A stretch of DNA of 10,664 bases, taken from the NCBI GenBank assembly GCA_003512825.1, contig DOOI01000074.1:1-10664 (forward strand), given 5' to 3'. The DNA comes from Paracoccaceae bacterium (GTDB lineage: Bacteria; Pseudomonadota; Alphaproteobacteria; Rhodobacterales; Rhodobacteraceae). Shown one piece after another: positions 1 to 10,501 of the stretch; position 1 is the stretch's first letter; the number at the start of each line of letters is the position of its first letter. The translations under genes were made by a program, and so were the position numbers. The notes beneath the pieces are model-generated. The model was not told the origin of the DNA, did not search any database, and worked only from the letters and a program-made list of their open reading frames with translations.

Positions 1-1119
<1,119 letters not shown>

Positions 1120-1126
1120 GGGTGCG

Positions 1127-5266
<4,140 letters not shown>

Positions 5267-5356
5267 GGTCGATGTCACCTTTCGTTTCCCATGGAAAGCG
5301 CGCGCCGTCGGGCTACGGCCACGCTCCCCTGAAACCGGCGGTCCGGATCTATTCAC

Positions 5357-5378
5357 GGCTACTGTCCCACCAGTAGCC
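5357..5378 (-). other. Stem-loop 4 upstream of rpoB
   Basis: Perfect 8-bp inverted repeat GGCTACTG/CAGTAGCC around a 6-nt loop, about 90 nt upstream of the rpoB start. The transcript continues GUGAAUAG, with no U-run, so it is not a classical terminator. Confidence 0.5.
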
Positions 5379-5398
5379 TCCCGATCCGAAAACCTCGC

Positions 5399-5433
5399 CT
5401 CAGAGAAAGTCCCACGCGGGGGCACTCTCTGAG
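5399..5433 (-). other. Stem-loop 3 between rplL and rpoB
   Basis: Outer 8-bp inverted repeat CTCAGAGA/TCTCTGAG. The arms can be extended inward (AGT/ACT, then CCC/GGG with bulges), giving a long irregular duplex. Such a duplex would be a reasonable RNase III substrate. That role is inferred only from shape. Confidence 0.45.
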
Positions 5434-5442
5434 ACAGGTTAA

Positions 5443-5469
5443 GCTGGCCCCGGATCACCCGGAGCCAGC
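5443..5469 (-). other. Stem-loop 2 between rplL and rpoB
   Basis: On the transcribed strand GCUGGCUCCGG pairs with CCGGGGCCAGC. This gives 11 bp including one U-G pair, closed by the 5-nt loop GUGAU, and is the strongest stem in the spacer. It is followed by UUAACC rather than a U-tract, so termination would be weak unless Rho or another factor contributes. Confidence 0.55.
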
Positions 5470-5477
5470 CTGAATTG

Positions 5478-5497
5478 CCTCCGGGCGAACCCGGCGG
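5478..5497 (-). other. UUCG-capped stem-loop just after rplL
   Basis: The transcript reads CCGCCGGGUUCGCCCGGAGG. This is 5 bp of CCGGG/CCCGG with a UUCG loop, plus two outer C-G pairs across a G-A mismatch. It begins 3 nt after the rplL stop codon and may protect the rplL mRNA 3' end. Confidence 0.45.
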
Positions 5498-5500
5498 AAA

Positions 5501-5878
5501 TTACTTCAGCTCGACCTTGGCGCCAGCCGCTTCGAGCTTCTTCTTCAGGTCTTCGGCATCTGCCTTGGACGCGCCTTCTTTGACAGCCTTGCCGCCGGCC
5601 TCTACGAGGTCCTTGGCTTCTTTCAGGCCGAGACCGGTGATCGCGCGCACTTCTTTGATCACGTTGATCTTGTTTGCGCCTGCGTCGACGAGGATTACGT
5701 CGAATTCGGTCTTTTCTTCAGCCGCTTCGGCAGCTGCGGCGGGGCCAGCAGCCATCATCACAGCGCCGCCAGCAGCGGGCTCGATGCCGTAGTCGTCCTT
5801 GAGGATTTGCTTCAGTTCCTGTGCCTGCAGCAGCGTGAGGTTCACGATTTGCTCGGCGAGTGCTTTAAGATCAGCCAT
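5501..5878 (-). CDS. rplL: 50S ribosomal protein L7/L12
   Basis: Complete 125-residue L7/L12, the multicopy stalk protein that recruits and activates translational GTPases. The N-terminal dimerisation domain is at 1-35 ([20 protein letters not shown]). A flexible Ala/Gly/Met-rich hinge follows at about 36-56 ([20 protein letters not shown]). The globular C-terminal domain from about 57 carries the factor-binding helix ([20 protein letters not shown]). Length is normal for the family. The ribosome-binding site is weak (GGA repeats in an A-rich tract). The 70-nt spacer after rplJ holds nothing else I recognise. L12 is needed in several copies per L10, so strong translation or mRNA processing would be expected. 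Identification is essentially certain. Confidence 0.98.
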   Translation of the reverse strand: MADLKALAEQIVNLTLLQAQELKQILKDDYGIEPAAGGAVMMAAGPAAAAEAAEEKTEFDVILVDAGANKINVIKEVRAITGLGLKEAKDLVEAGGKAVKEGASKADAEDLKKKLEAAGAKVELK

Positions 5879-5948
5879 TTTTCCGTTTCCGTTCGTTTAG
5901 ATGTGTTCCAACGTGCGAGTTAAAAACCCCACGCAGATCTCGGGTTGC

Positions 5949-6464
5949 TCACGCAGCCGCCTTGTCCTCGATTGTGGACAAGATGGACGCGATATTCGAA
6001 GCAGGTGCGCCAATTGCGCCGGCGACGTTGGAAGCAGGTGCGCCGATTGCAGCCACGATCGAAGCGATAAGCTCCTCGCGCGACGGCAGTTTCGACACGG
6101 CTTCAACGCCAGCACGGTCAAGAGCCGTTCCGCCCATTGCACCGCCAAGGATTTCGAACTTCTTGTTCTCCTTGGCGAACTCCTCAACCACCTTGGCCGC
6201 AGCCACGGGATCTTCGGAGAAGGACAAAACGGTCATGCCCGTCAGCAAATCACCAATGCTTTCGCAAGGCTTTCCCTGAAGGGCGATCTTGGCGAGCCTG
6301 TTCTTGGCGACACGCACGCCACCGCCCGCAAGACTCATCTTTGCGCGCAGGGCCTGCATTTCAGCAACCGTAAGACCTACGTAGTGGGCTACGACCACGA
6401 CGCCAGAGCTTTCAAAGATCTGGCCGAGTTCCTCGACCACTTTCTCTTTCTGGGCTCTATCCAC
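5949..6464 (-). CDS. rplJ: 50S ribosomal protein L10
   Basis: Complete L10 (171 residues), the base of the ribosomal stalk. Its N-terminal domain binds 23S rRNA and L11, and its C-terminal helix anchors L7/L12 dimers. The N-terminal part contains [20 protein letters not shown] (21-40) and [12 protein letters not shown] (51-62). The C-terminal helix holds the tandem segment [22 protein letters not shown] (140-161). I chose a GTG start at 6464, giving (V/M)[16 protein letters not shown], because GGAG lies 7 nt upstream and family similarity begins there. The upstream in-frame ATG at 6518 would translate the hairpin-rich leader. The L10-L12 complex is known to repress its own mRNA in other bacteria; the 240-nt leader here suits that. 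Confidence 0.96.
   Translation of the reverse strand: MDRAQKEKVVEELGQIFESSGVVVVAHYVGLTVAEMQALRAKMSLAGGGVRVAKNRLAKIALQGKPCESIGDLLTGMTVLSFSEDPVAAAKVVEEFAKENKKFEILGGAMGGTALDRAGVEAVSKLPSREELIASIVAAIGAPASNVAGAIGAPASNIASILSTIEDKAAA
5982..6047 (-). repeat. Tandem 33-nt / 11-residue repeat inside rplJ
   Basis: Two adjacent 33-nt units encode [11 protein letters not shown] and [11 protein letters not shown] at L10 residues 140-161. The DNA copies share GGCGCACCTGCTTC exactly and then diverge mainly at third positions, so the duplication is old and held by selection on the protein. It lies in the helix that binds L12 dimers in other L10 proteins. Confidence 0.8.
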
Positions 6465-6474
6465 AGTTTTACTC

Positions 6475-6506
6475 CAAGTTTGGGGTTTCCCCCGGCTCAA
6501 GTTTGG
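6475..6506 (-). repeat. Direct repeat flanking the rplJ ribosome-binding site
   Basis: The 9-mer CAAGTTTGG (plus strand) occurs at 6475-6483 and 6498-6506. On the transcript each copy directly follows a GAAA-loop hairpin and reads CCAAACUUG. The downstream copy continues GGAG, which is the rplJ ribosome-binding site; the upstream copy continues AG only. Confidence 0.6.
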
Positions 6507-6647
6507 CGGTGTTTCCACCGCCGTTCGGGTCCATTTCAGGGTCCCGAGCCTAGATCACCCGTGGGACACATCCCGCGGAAAATTTATCTCGTTCCCCATC
6601 TCAGGAAGGACTTAGCAAGGTTTCCCCCAGCCCTCCGTCTCGGACAG

Positions 6648-6692
6648 GACGGGGCGTTGCCGCCCCGTCATTCTGCGCCCCATCGGGAGCGC
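6648..6692 (-). other. Paired GC-rich stem-loops downstream of rplA
   Basis: Two hairpins lie back to back after the rplA stop. The first is a 7-bp stem with a CGAU loop (6675-6692). The second is a perfect 9-bp stem GACGGGGCG/CGCCCCGUC with a GNRA-type GCAA loop (6648-6669). No U-tract follows, so complete termination is unlikely. They may stabilise the rplK-rplA message or partly separate it from rplJ-rplL. Confidence 0.5.
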
Positions 6693-6704
6693 CGAATTCA
6701 TAAA

Positions 6705-7403
6705 TTACTGCGCGGTTGCCGAAGCAATATCCACAGAAACGCCGGGGCCCATCGTCGAAGAGATCGAAACCTTCTTCATGTAGGTGCCTTTTGCGCCAGT
6801 GGGCTTGGCCTTTTGAACGGCGTCAACGAAAGCGCGGATATTTTCCACCAGCTTCGCTGCGTCGAAAGAGGCTTTGCCAACGCCACCATGGATGATCCCG
6901 GCCTTTTCGACGCGGAACTGAACTTCGCCACCCTTGGCATTCTTCACGGCCTGAGCGACGTCCATCGTTACTGTGCCAACCTTGGGGTTCGGCATCAGGT
7001 TACGCGGACCGAGCACCTTACCCAGACGACCAACGATTGGCATCATGTCAGGCGTTGCGATGCAGCGATCAAAGTCGATCGTGCCGCCAAGGACGGTTTC
7101 CATCAGGTCTTCTGCACCGACGACGTCTGCGCCAGCGGCCTTGGCTTCATCAGCCTTGGCGCCACGTGCAAACACAGCCACACGCACGGTCTTGCCGGTG
7201 CCGTTAGGCAGGCCAACAACGCCACGCACCATCTGGTCTGCGTGACGCGGGTCAACGCCGAGGTTCACTGCAACTTCGATGGTTTCGTCAAATTTGGCGG
7301 TCGAGCTGGATTTAACCAAAGCGACGGCGTCTTCGAGCGACAGGTTTTCTTTGCCGACGAATGCTTCACGGGCTGCGCGAACGCGTTTTCCGAGTTTTGC
7401 CAT
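6705..7403 (-). CDS. rplA: 50S ribosomal protein L1
   Basis: Complete L1 of 232 residues, the usual bacterial length. It forms the mobile L1 stalk that helps release deacylated tRNA from the E site, and in other bacteria represses its own L11-L1 mRNA. Family marks include [15 protein letters not shown] at the N-terminus, [11 protein letters not shown] (51-61), the L1 signature around 119-139 ([20 protein letters not shown]), and the C-terminal [17 protein letters not shown]. The ATG lies 1 nt after the rplK stop. Its ribosome-binding site GAGGTGAAG is inside the last rplK codons, so translation of the two is probably coupled. Confidence 0.98.
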   Translation of the reverse strand: MAKLGKRVRAAREAFVGKENLSLEDAVALVKSSSTAKFDETIEVAVNLGVDPRHADQMVRGVVGLPNGTGKTVRVAVFARGAKADEAKAAGADVVGAEDLMETVLGGTIDFDRCIATPDMMPIVGRLGKVLGPRNLMPNPKVGTVTMDVAQAVKNAKGGEVQFRVEKAGIIHGGVGKASFDAAKLVENIRAFVDAVQKAKPTGAKGTYMKKVSISSTMGPGVSVDIASATAQ

Positions 7404-7404
7404 T

Positions 7405-7854
7405 TTACTTCACCTCGATGCCGATAGAGCGCGCGGAACCCAGAATGATCTGCATTGCGGCTTCGATGTCATTGGCCGAAAGGTCACGCATCTTGGTTTC
7501 GGCGATTTGGCGAACCTGCGCCACAGTCACCGAACCAGCAACGTCACGTCCGGGCTTTGCAGAGCCCTTGGGACGGTTACGCTTGCCAACGGGCGGCAGA
7601 CCTGCGGCCTTCTTCAGCAGGAAGGACGCGGGGGGCGTCTTGATTTCCATGGTGAAGGATTTGTCTTGGTAATACGAGATCACGGTTGGGCAAGGCGAAC
7701 CTGGCTCCATATCTGCGGTCTTGGCGTTGAACGCCTTGCAGAATTCCATGATGTTGATGCCGCGCTGACCCAATGCAGGACCGACGGGCGGGGAGGGGTT
7801 GGCTTGTCCGGCTTTCACCTGGAGCTTCAGCTTCCCGATCAGTTTCTTGGCCAT
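7405..7854 (-). CDS. rplK: 50S ribosomal protein L11
   Basis: Complete L11 (149 residues), which binds the GTPase-associated region of 23S rRNA with L10 and is needed for stringent-response sensing. The N-terminal domain has the proline-rich thiostrepton-site helix, [17 protein letters not shown] (19-35), with P22, P23 and P26. The RNA-binding C-terminal domain includes [20 protein letters not shown] and ends [11 protein letters not shown]. The start at 7854 has AAGGAG 7 nt upstream. An in-frame ATG 24 nt further up (MLEKRRGQ) overlaps that site and is rejected. A 104-nt spacer follows nusG; 1 nt separates it from rplA. Confidence 0.98.
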   Translation of the reverse strand: MAKKLIGKLKLQVKAGQANPSPPVGPALGQRGINIMEFCKAFNAKTADMEPGSPCPTVISYYQDKSFTMEIKTPPASFLLKKAAGLPPVGKRNRPKGSAKPGRDVAGSVTVAQVRQIAETKMRDLSANDIEAAMQIILGSARSIGIEVK

Positions 7855-7882
7855 TTGGCCTCTCCTTTTTTCCAACAAACCC

Positions 7883-7894
7883 CTGACGCGTCAG
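7883..7894. repeat. 12-bp perfect palindrome in the nusG-rplK spacer
   Basis: CTGACGCGTCAG is a perfect palindrome, flanked by CC on the left and AGG on the right. It lies about 28 bp upstream of the rplK start, just before its ribosome-binding site. The same spacer holds an alternating GC run at 7924-7934. It could be a dimeric protein site or a short RNA hairpin; neither is shown by the sequence. Confidence 0.4.
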
Positions 7895-7958
7895 AGGCTT
7901 CCTAGTTGTGTGGTGCGGGTTGGTGCGCGCGCGCCCCTCGCCTCCCACGCTCTTCGCG

Positions 7959-8492
7959 TCAGGCCTGTTTGGCGACCTGCGTGAACTCCAATTCAACGGG
8001 TGTCTCGCGTCCAAAGATCGACACTGCGACCTTAAGGCGTTGAGCTTGCTCGTCGATTTCCTCGATCATGCCATCGAAGCCCTCGAAGGGGCCGTCGGCT
8101 ACTTTGACTTTTTCGCCGATCTCGAAGCGGATCAGGGTGCGTGGGGCTTCTTCGCCCTCTGCGACGCGACCCAAGATGGCTTGCACTTCGGCATCGCGCA
8201 TCGGCATGGGGCGGCCTTGCGGGCCCAAGAAACCGGTGACGCGATTGATGTTGGAGATGAGGTGGAAGCCACGATCAGACATTTCCATCCGCACCAAAAC
8301 ATAGCCCGGCATGAAGCGACGCTCGGAGGTCACTTTCTTGCCACGGCGAATCTCGATGACTTCTTCGGTCGGAACGAGGACTTCCTCGATCTCGGCCTCA
8401 AGACCCTTTTCGATCACCGATTGACGGATTTGCTCGGCCACTTTCTTCTCGAAATTCGAGAGAACGCTTACCGAATACCAACGCTTCGCCAT
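7959..8492 (-). CDS. nusG: Transcription termination/antitermination protein NusG
   Basis: Complete NusG (177 residues), the universal elongation factor that bridges the RNA polymerase clamp and, through its KOW domain, Rho or ribosomal S10. The NGN domain is at 1 to about 100 (AKRWYSVSVLSNFEKKVAEQ, then RRFMPGYVLVRM at 58-69 and FLGPQGRPMPM at 88-98). The KOW domain is at about 124-177 (IGEKVKVADGPFEGFDGMIE). The ATG at 8492 is chosen because GAGG lies a few nt upstream and family similarity begins at MAKRWYSV. The reading frame stays open 57 codons further upstream, but that extension looks nothing like NusG. It follows secE after a rather long 195-nt spacer. Confidence 0.98.
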   Translation of the reverse strand: MAKRWYSVSVLSNFEKKVAEQIRQSVIEKGLEAEIEEVLVPTEEVIEIRRGKKVTSERRFMPGYVLVRMEMSDRGFHLISNINRVTGFLGPQGRPMPMRDAEVQAILGRVAEGEEAPRTLIRFEIGEKVKVADGPFEGFDGMIEEIDEQAQRLKVAVSIFGRETPVELEFTQVAKQA

Positions 8493-8687
8493 CTGGACCT
8501 CAGTTCCCGTCTTGGAGCCGCAATGGCTCTTCGTCATTATTTTCAAACACTTGCCCGGCATAAGCCGAAACAAAAACACGGCGCGCAACCGAATCGCCGC
8601 GCACCATGGTGTCCTGAACAGGGGGCCAATTACCGTTTGGTGACAGCAAAGGCAAGCCTGCAAAGGATTTTTTCACCTTTCGCGCGA
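8493..8687 (-). promoter_or_regulatory. secE-nusG spacer with weak candidate promoter
   Basis: These 195 bp separate two genes that are often closely linked. On the transcribed strand a weak promoter-like pair, TTGCCT (8655-8650) and TAATTG (8632-8627), has a 17-nt gap. A GAGCC/GGCTC hairpin (8515-8529) lies just ahead of the nusG ribosome-binding site, and a GCGCG/CGCGC inverted repeat is near 8581-8602. None of these is strong alone. No separate small gene with a credible start is seen. Confidence 0.25.
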
Positions 8688-8891
8688 TCAGCTTCCGAAG
8701 ACGTTGAGCGTGGCTTGCAGGCCGGACTTGATTGCGATGTCGACCAGCGAGAAAAACAGTGCTGTGATGGCCGAAAGCACGAAGACCATCACGGTGGTCA
8801 ACAGCACTTCGCGGCGGGTCGGCCAGACGATTTTTGCAATTTCCGCGCGGGTTTGTTGCACGAATTGGAAGGGGTTCGTCTTGGTAGCCAT
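8688..8891 (-). CDS. secE: Preprotein translocase subunit SecE
   Basis: Complete short-type SecE of 67 residues, as in most bacteria outside the enterics. It is the single-span clamp subunit that holds the SecY channel together in the inner membrane. The cytosolic amphipathic helix NPFQFVQQTRAEIAKIVWPT carries the conserved WPT motif (23-25) followed by RRE. One transmembrane segment follows at about 29-53 (VLLTTVMVFVLSAITALFFS). The ATG at 8891 is preceded by GAGGCGAGTG and by a promoter-like sequence about 28 bp upstream. An in-frame ATG at 9065 would give a 58-residue extension across that promoter and is rejected. Confidence 0.96.
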   Translation of the reverse strand: MATKTNPFQFVQQTRAEIAKIVWPTRREVLLTTVMVFVLSAITALFFSLVDIAIKSGLQATLNVFGS

Positions 8892-8918
8892 GGTTTCACT
8901 CGCCTCTAGGATCGGGGT

Positions 8919-8947
8919 CAGATACGCCCCTTCCCCCGTAAATTCAA
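8919..8947 (-). promoter_or_regulatory. Candidate sigma-70-type promoter for secE
   Basis: On the minus strand TTGAAT (8947-8942) and TATCTG (8924-8919) are separated by exactly 17 nt. Transcription would begin near 8912, leaving a leader of about 20 nt that carries the secE ribosome-binding site. Position and spacing are good; the -10 box is a partial match. Confidence 0.45.
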
Positions 8948-9043
8948 GGTATGGTTTGCGTATGGGTGGCGTCTGGTTTGCGTCATGACCTAAAACCAAC
9001 CGTTCAGTCAGGTTTGAGGCGCGTAAATCGGTGTTGAATCCCC

Positions 9044-9060
9044 CCGCACAGACGGTGCGG
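9044..9060 (-). other. Stem-loop downstream of tRNA-Trp
   Basis: Perfect 6-bp inverted repeat CCGCAC/GTGCGG with a 5-nt loop, about 38 nt past the tRNA 3' end. G-rich sequence rather than a U-tract follows it on the transcript. It may mark the tRNA precursor 3' end; a strong terminator is doubtful. Confidence 0.35.
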
Positions 9061-9098
9061 CGCAAGGTGAGAGCAGACGCTGGCGTGGATTTCGTCCT

Positions 9099-9174
9099 TG
9101 GCAGGGGCAGCAGGGTTCGAACCCGCGACCTACGGTTTTGGAGACCGTCGCTCTACCAGCTGAGCTATACCCCT
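9099..9174 (-). tRNA. tRNA-Trp (anticodon CCA)
   Basis: A full 76-nt cloverleaf can be folded by eye. The acceptor AGGGGTA pairs with TGCCCCT. The D arm is GCTCAGCTGGTAGAGC. The anticodon stem ACGGT/ACCGT encloses the loop CTCCAAA with anticodon CCA. The T arm is GCGGG-TTCGAAC-CCTGC. The discriminator is G and the 3' CCA is encoded in the DNA. A tRNA-Trp gene just ahead of secE-nusG is a common bacterial arrangement, which supports the call. Confidence 0.97.
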
Positions 9175-9188
9175 ACAGGACGAGGCTC

Positions 9189-9217
9189 GGGATAGGGCAA
9201 GGCGCGGGGGGAATCAA
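9189..9217 (-). promoter_or_regulatory. Candidate promoter for tRNA-Trp
   Basis: On the minus strand TTGATT (9217-9212) and TATCCC (9194-9189) are 17 nt apart. The predicted start is about 7-8 nt ahead of the mature tRNA, as is common for tRNA genes. The -35 box overlaps a GAATC sequence (9211-9215), a possible CcrM-type methylation site (GANTC), and touches the inverted repeat at 9217-9256. Confidence 0.45.
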
Positions 9218-9256
9218 GGGCTGAAATGACGCCACCGCCCCACCTTTTTCAGCCCT
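9217..9256. terminator. Inverted repeat at the end of the CoA-transferase gene
   Basis: A perfect 10-bp inverted repeat (AGGGCTGAAA at 9217-9226, TTTCAGCCCT at 9247-9256) surrounds a 20-nt loop. It begins at the last base of the CoA-transferase stop codon and could end that unit. The loop is long and neither side has a clear U-tract beyond the stem, so intrinsic termination is uncertain. Confidence 0.35.
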
Positions 9257-10488
9257 CATGCCGCGCGACAAAACCGGGGGCTGGCGACAGTGCCCGCATC
9301 AAAGAGCCGGGCAATTTCACCATCCTGCAACGCCAGCACATCGCCCAGCACTTCTTCGGTGTGTTGACCAAGGCATGGGGCGGCTTTGGGCGCGGTGCGG
9401 GGAGCCGCAGAGAAGGTGCTCGGCAAGCCCGGCACCGGATAGGCCCCCTGCCCCGGCTGTGCTTGCATCGAAAAGAGCGGGTTGTCGGGCGAGAGATCGG
9501 GATCCTCGGCCACGGCTTCTTTCAAGGTGCGGAAAGGTGCCCAAGTCAGACCGCCTGCTTCCAGAAGCGGGGCGACTGCGCTGCGCGGGCGGGTGGCAAA
9601 CCATGGTGCGAGAATCGCGGTAATCTGGTGGCGAAGCCGCCAGCGGGTGCCTTCGTCGTTAAGGTCTGCTTTGGCGGCGGCGGCAAGGGCCGACATCGCT
9701 ATATTGGTGTCAGTCACCTTGACCAAGCCCCGCCATTGGCGGTCGGTCAATCCGATGACCATCACACGCTGGCCGCAGGCGCAGAGAAAATCGTGACCAT
9801 AAGCGCCATAGAGTGCATTTCCGGCCTTCTCGCGTGGGGTGGGGTTCAGGACGGCATCGCCAATCATTCCGAGATGGCCCAAGGTGGCCGCAGCCACATC
9901 TTTGAGGGAGAGTTCAACATCTTGCCCCTGCCCCCGACGCAAGCGGTGGCGTTCGGCGGCAAGCAGCGAAGAGACCACAAGATTTCCCGCGATCAAATCC
10001 CATGCGGGCAGCGCGGAAGCAATCGGGCCATCATGGCCTTCTGGGCCAGTCATGTCGGGAATCCCAAGTGCGGGATTTACCGTGTAATCCACTTGCGGAC
10101 GGCCATGTCGGTCACCTGTCAGGGTGACCATGATCAGATCGGCGCGGTGGCGCACGAGGCTTTCATAATCCATCCAGCCGCGCACGCGCAAATTGGTCAG
10201 AAAGAGCCCGGCATCGTCACCGGGCGCGGTGATAAGGCGCGTGACCAATTCTTGGCCTTCTGGGGTCTTCATGTTTACTGCGATGGATTTCTTGCCCTTG
10301 TTCAGGCCATCCCAGAACAGGCTTTGACCTGTCGGGCCAAGCGGCCAGCGCCCGGCGTCCAAACCGCCTTCGAGGCGATCGAAACGGATCACGTCGGCCC
10401 CCATCTGCGCCAGCGTCATGCCTGCGAGGGGGACGGCGACGAAAGCAGAGCCTTCGACAATGCGGAGGCCTTTGAGAAGACTGGTCAT
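9256..10488 (-). CDS. mct: CaiB/BaiF family CoA transferase, probable mesaconyl-CoA C1-C4 CoA transferase (2-methylfumaryl-CoA isomerase)
   Basis: A 410-residue type III (formyl-CoA transferase-like) CoA transferase. The N-terminus GLRIVEGSAFVAVPLAGMTL and the following GADVIRFD, SLFWDGLNKGKKSI and WAPFRT motifs closely resemble, from memory, the Chloroflexus enzyme. That enzyme moves CoA within mesaconyl-CoA from the C1 to the C4 carboxyl group. D164, in LPAWDLIAG, sits where the family's catalytic aspartate forms the acyl anhydride. Length matches that enzyme, with no truncation. The ATG at 10488 has AAGGA 6 nt upstream. It lies 13 nt after a hydratase-like gene, suggesting one operon and consecutive reactions. 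The substrate is inferred; the family also includes formyl-, carnitine-, bile-acid- and succinyl-CoA transferases. Confidence 0.75.
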   Translation of the reverse strand: MTSLLKGLRIVEGSAFVAVPLAGMTLAQMGADVIRFDRLEGGLDAGRWPLGPTGQSLFWDGLNKGKKSIAVNMKTPEGQELVTRLITAPGDDAGLFLTNLRVRGWMDYESLVRHRADLIMVTLTGDRHGRPQVDYTVNPALGIPDMTGPEGHDGPIASALPAWDLIAGNLVVSSLLAAERHRLRRGQGQDVELSLKDVAAATLGHLGMIGDAVLNPTPREKAGNALYGAYGHDFLCACGQRVMVIGLTDRQWRGLVKVTDTNIAMSALAAAAKADLNDEGTRWRLRHQITAILAPWFATRPRSAVAPLLEAGGLTWAPFRTLKEAVAEDPDLSPDNPLFSMQAQPGQGAYPVPGLPSTFSAAPRTAPKAAPCLGQHTEEVLGDVLALQDGEIARLFDAGTVASPRFCRAA

Positions 10489-10501
10489 GCGGTATCCTTT
10501 G

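Larger units (their letters stand above)
5267..5500 (-). promoter_or_regulatory. rplL-rpoB structured spacer (candidate attenuation/processing region)
   Basis: The 234 bp between the rplL stop and the rpoB ATG hold four consecutive inverted repeats, listed separately, plus the rpoB ribosome-binding site. A smaller inverted repeat, GCCGT/ACGGC, is at 5304-5319. In E. coli the equivalent spacer holds an attenuator and an RNase III cleavage site that lower rpoBC output relative to the ribosomal proteins. A like role here is inferred from position and structure only. No U-tract follows any stem and no convincing promoter was found. Confidence 0.5.
6465..6704 (-). promoter_or_regulatory. rplJ leader (candidate L10-L12 autoregulatory region)
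   Basis: This 240-bp spacer between rplA and rplJ lies where the L10 leader, bound by the L10(L12)n complex, is found in other bacteria. The transcribed strand shows a series of possible hairpins. They are GCGCUCC/GGGGCGC (6675-6692), GACGGGGCG/CGCCCCGUC with a GCAA loop (6648-6669), and an interrupted GGGA/UCCC stem (6559-6578). Further on are UCGGG/CCCGA (6525-6547), GGCGGUG/CACCGCC with a GAAA loop (6505-6522), and GGGG/CCCC with a GAAA loop (6482-6493). The less structured stretch about 6579-6647 is where a kink-turn protein site might lie. I could not recognise the conserved L10-leader consensus by eye, and no clear promoter was found. Confidence 0.5.

Noticed and set aside
5267..5458. 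A 64-residue N-terminal extension of RpoB from an upstream in-frame ATG
   Set aside because: The extension would translate the hairpin-rich spacer, has no family similarity, and the downstream ATG has a good ribosome-binding site.
6648..6669. A complete Rho-independent terminator after rplA
   Set aside because: The 9-bp stem is strong, but no U-tract follows on the transcribed strand, so I list it only as a stem-loop.
5901..7427. A 508-codon plus-strand frame opposite rplJ, its leader and rplA
   Set aside because: Although it crosses a noncoding spacer, its product looks like nothing known, and both flanks are explained by ribosomal protein genes on the minus strand.
7924..7934. A microsatellite or mobile-element end in the alternating GC tract
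   Set aside because: Only 11 bp, with no terminal inverted repeats, target duplication or transposase nearby; such short runs arise by chance in GC-rich DNA.
8493..8663. A 57-residue N-terminal extension of NusG
   Set aside because: Cys/Arg-rich with no NusG character; the downstream ATG has a ribosome-binding site and begins exactly at the conserved NGN domain.
7908..8909. A 333-codon plus-strand frame opposite nusG and secE
   Set aside because: Antisense shadow of two clear genes; no convincing start or domain.
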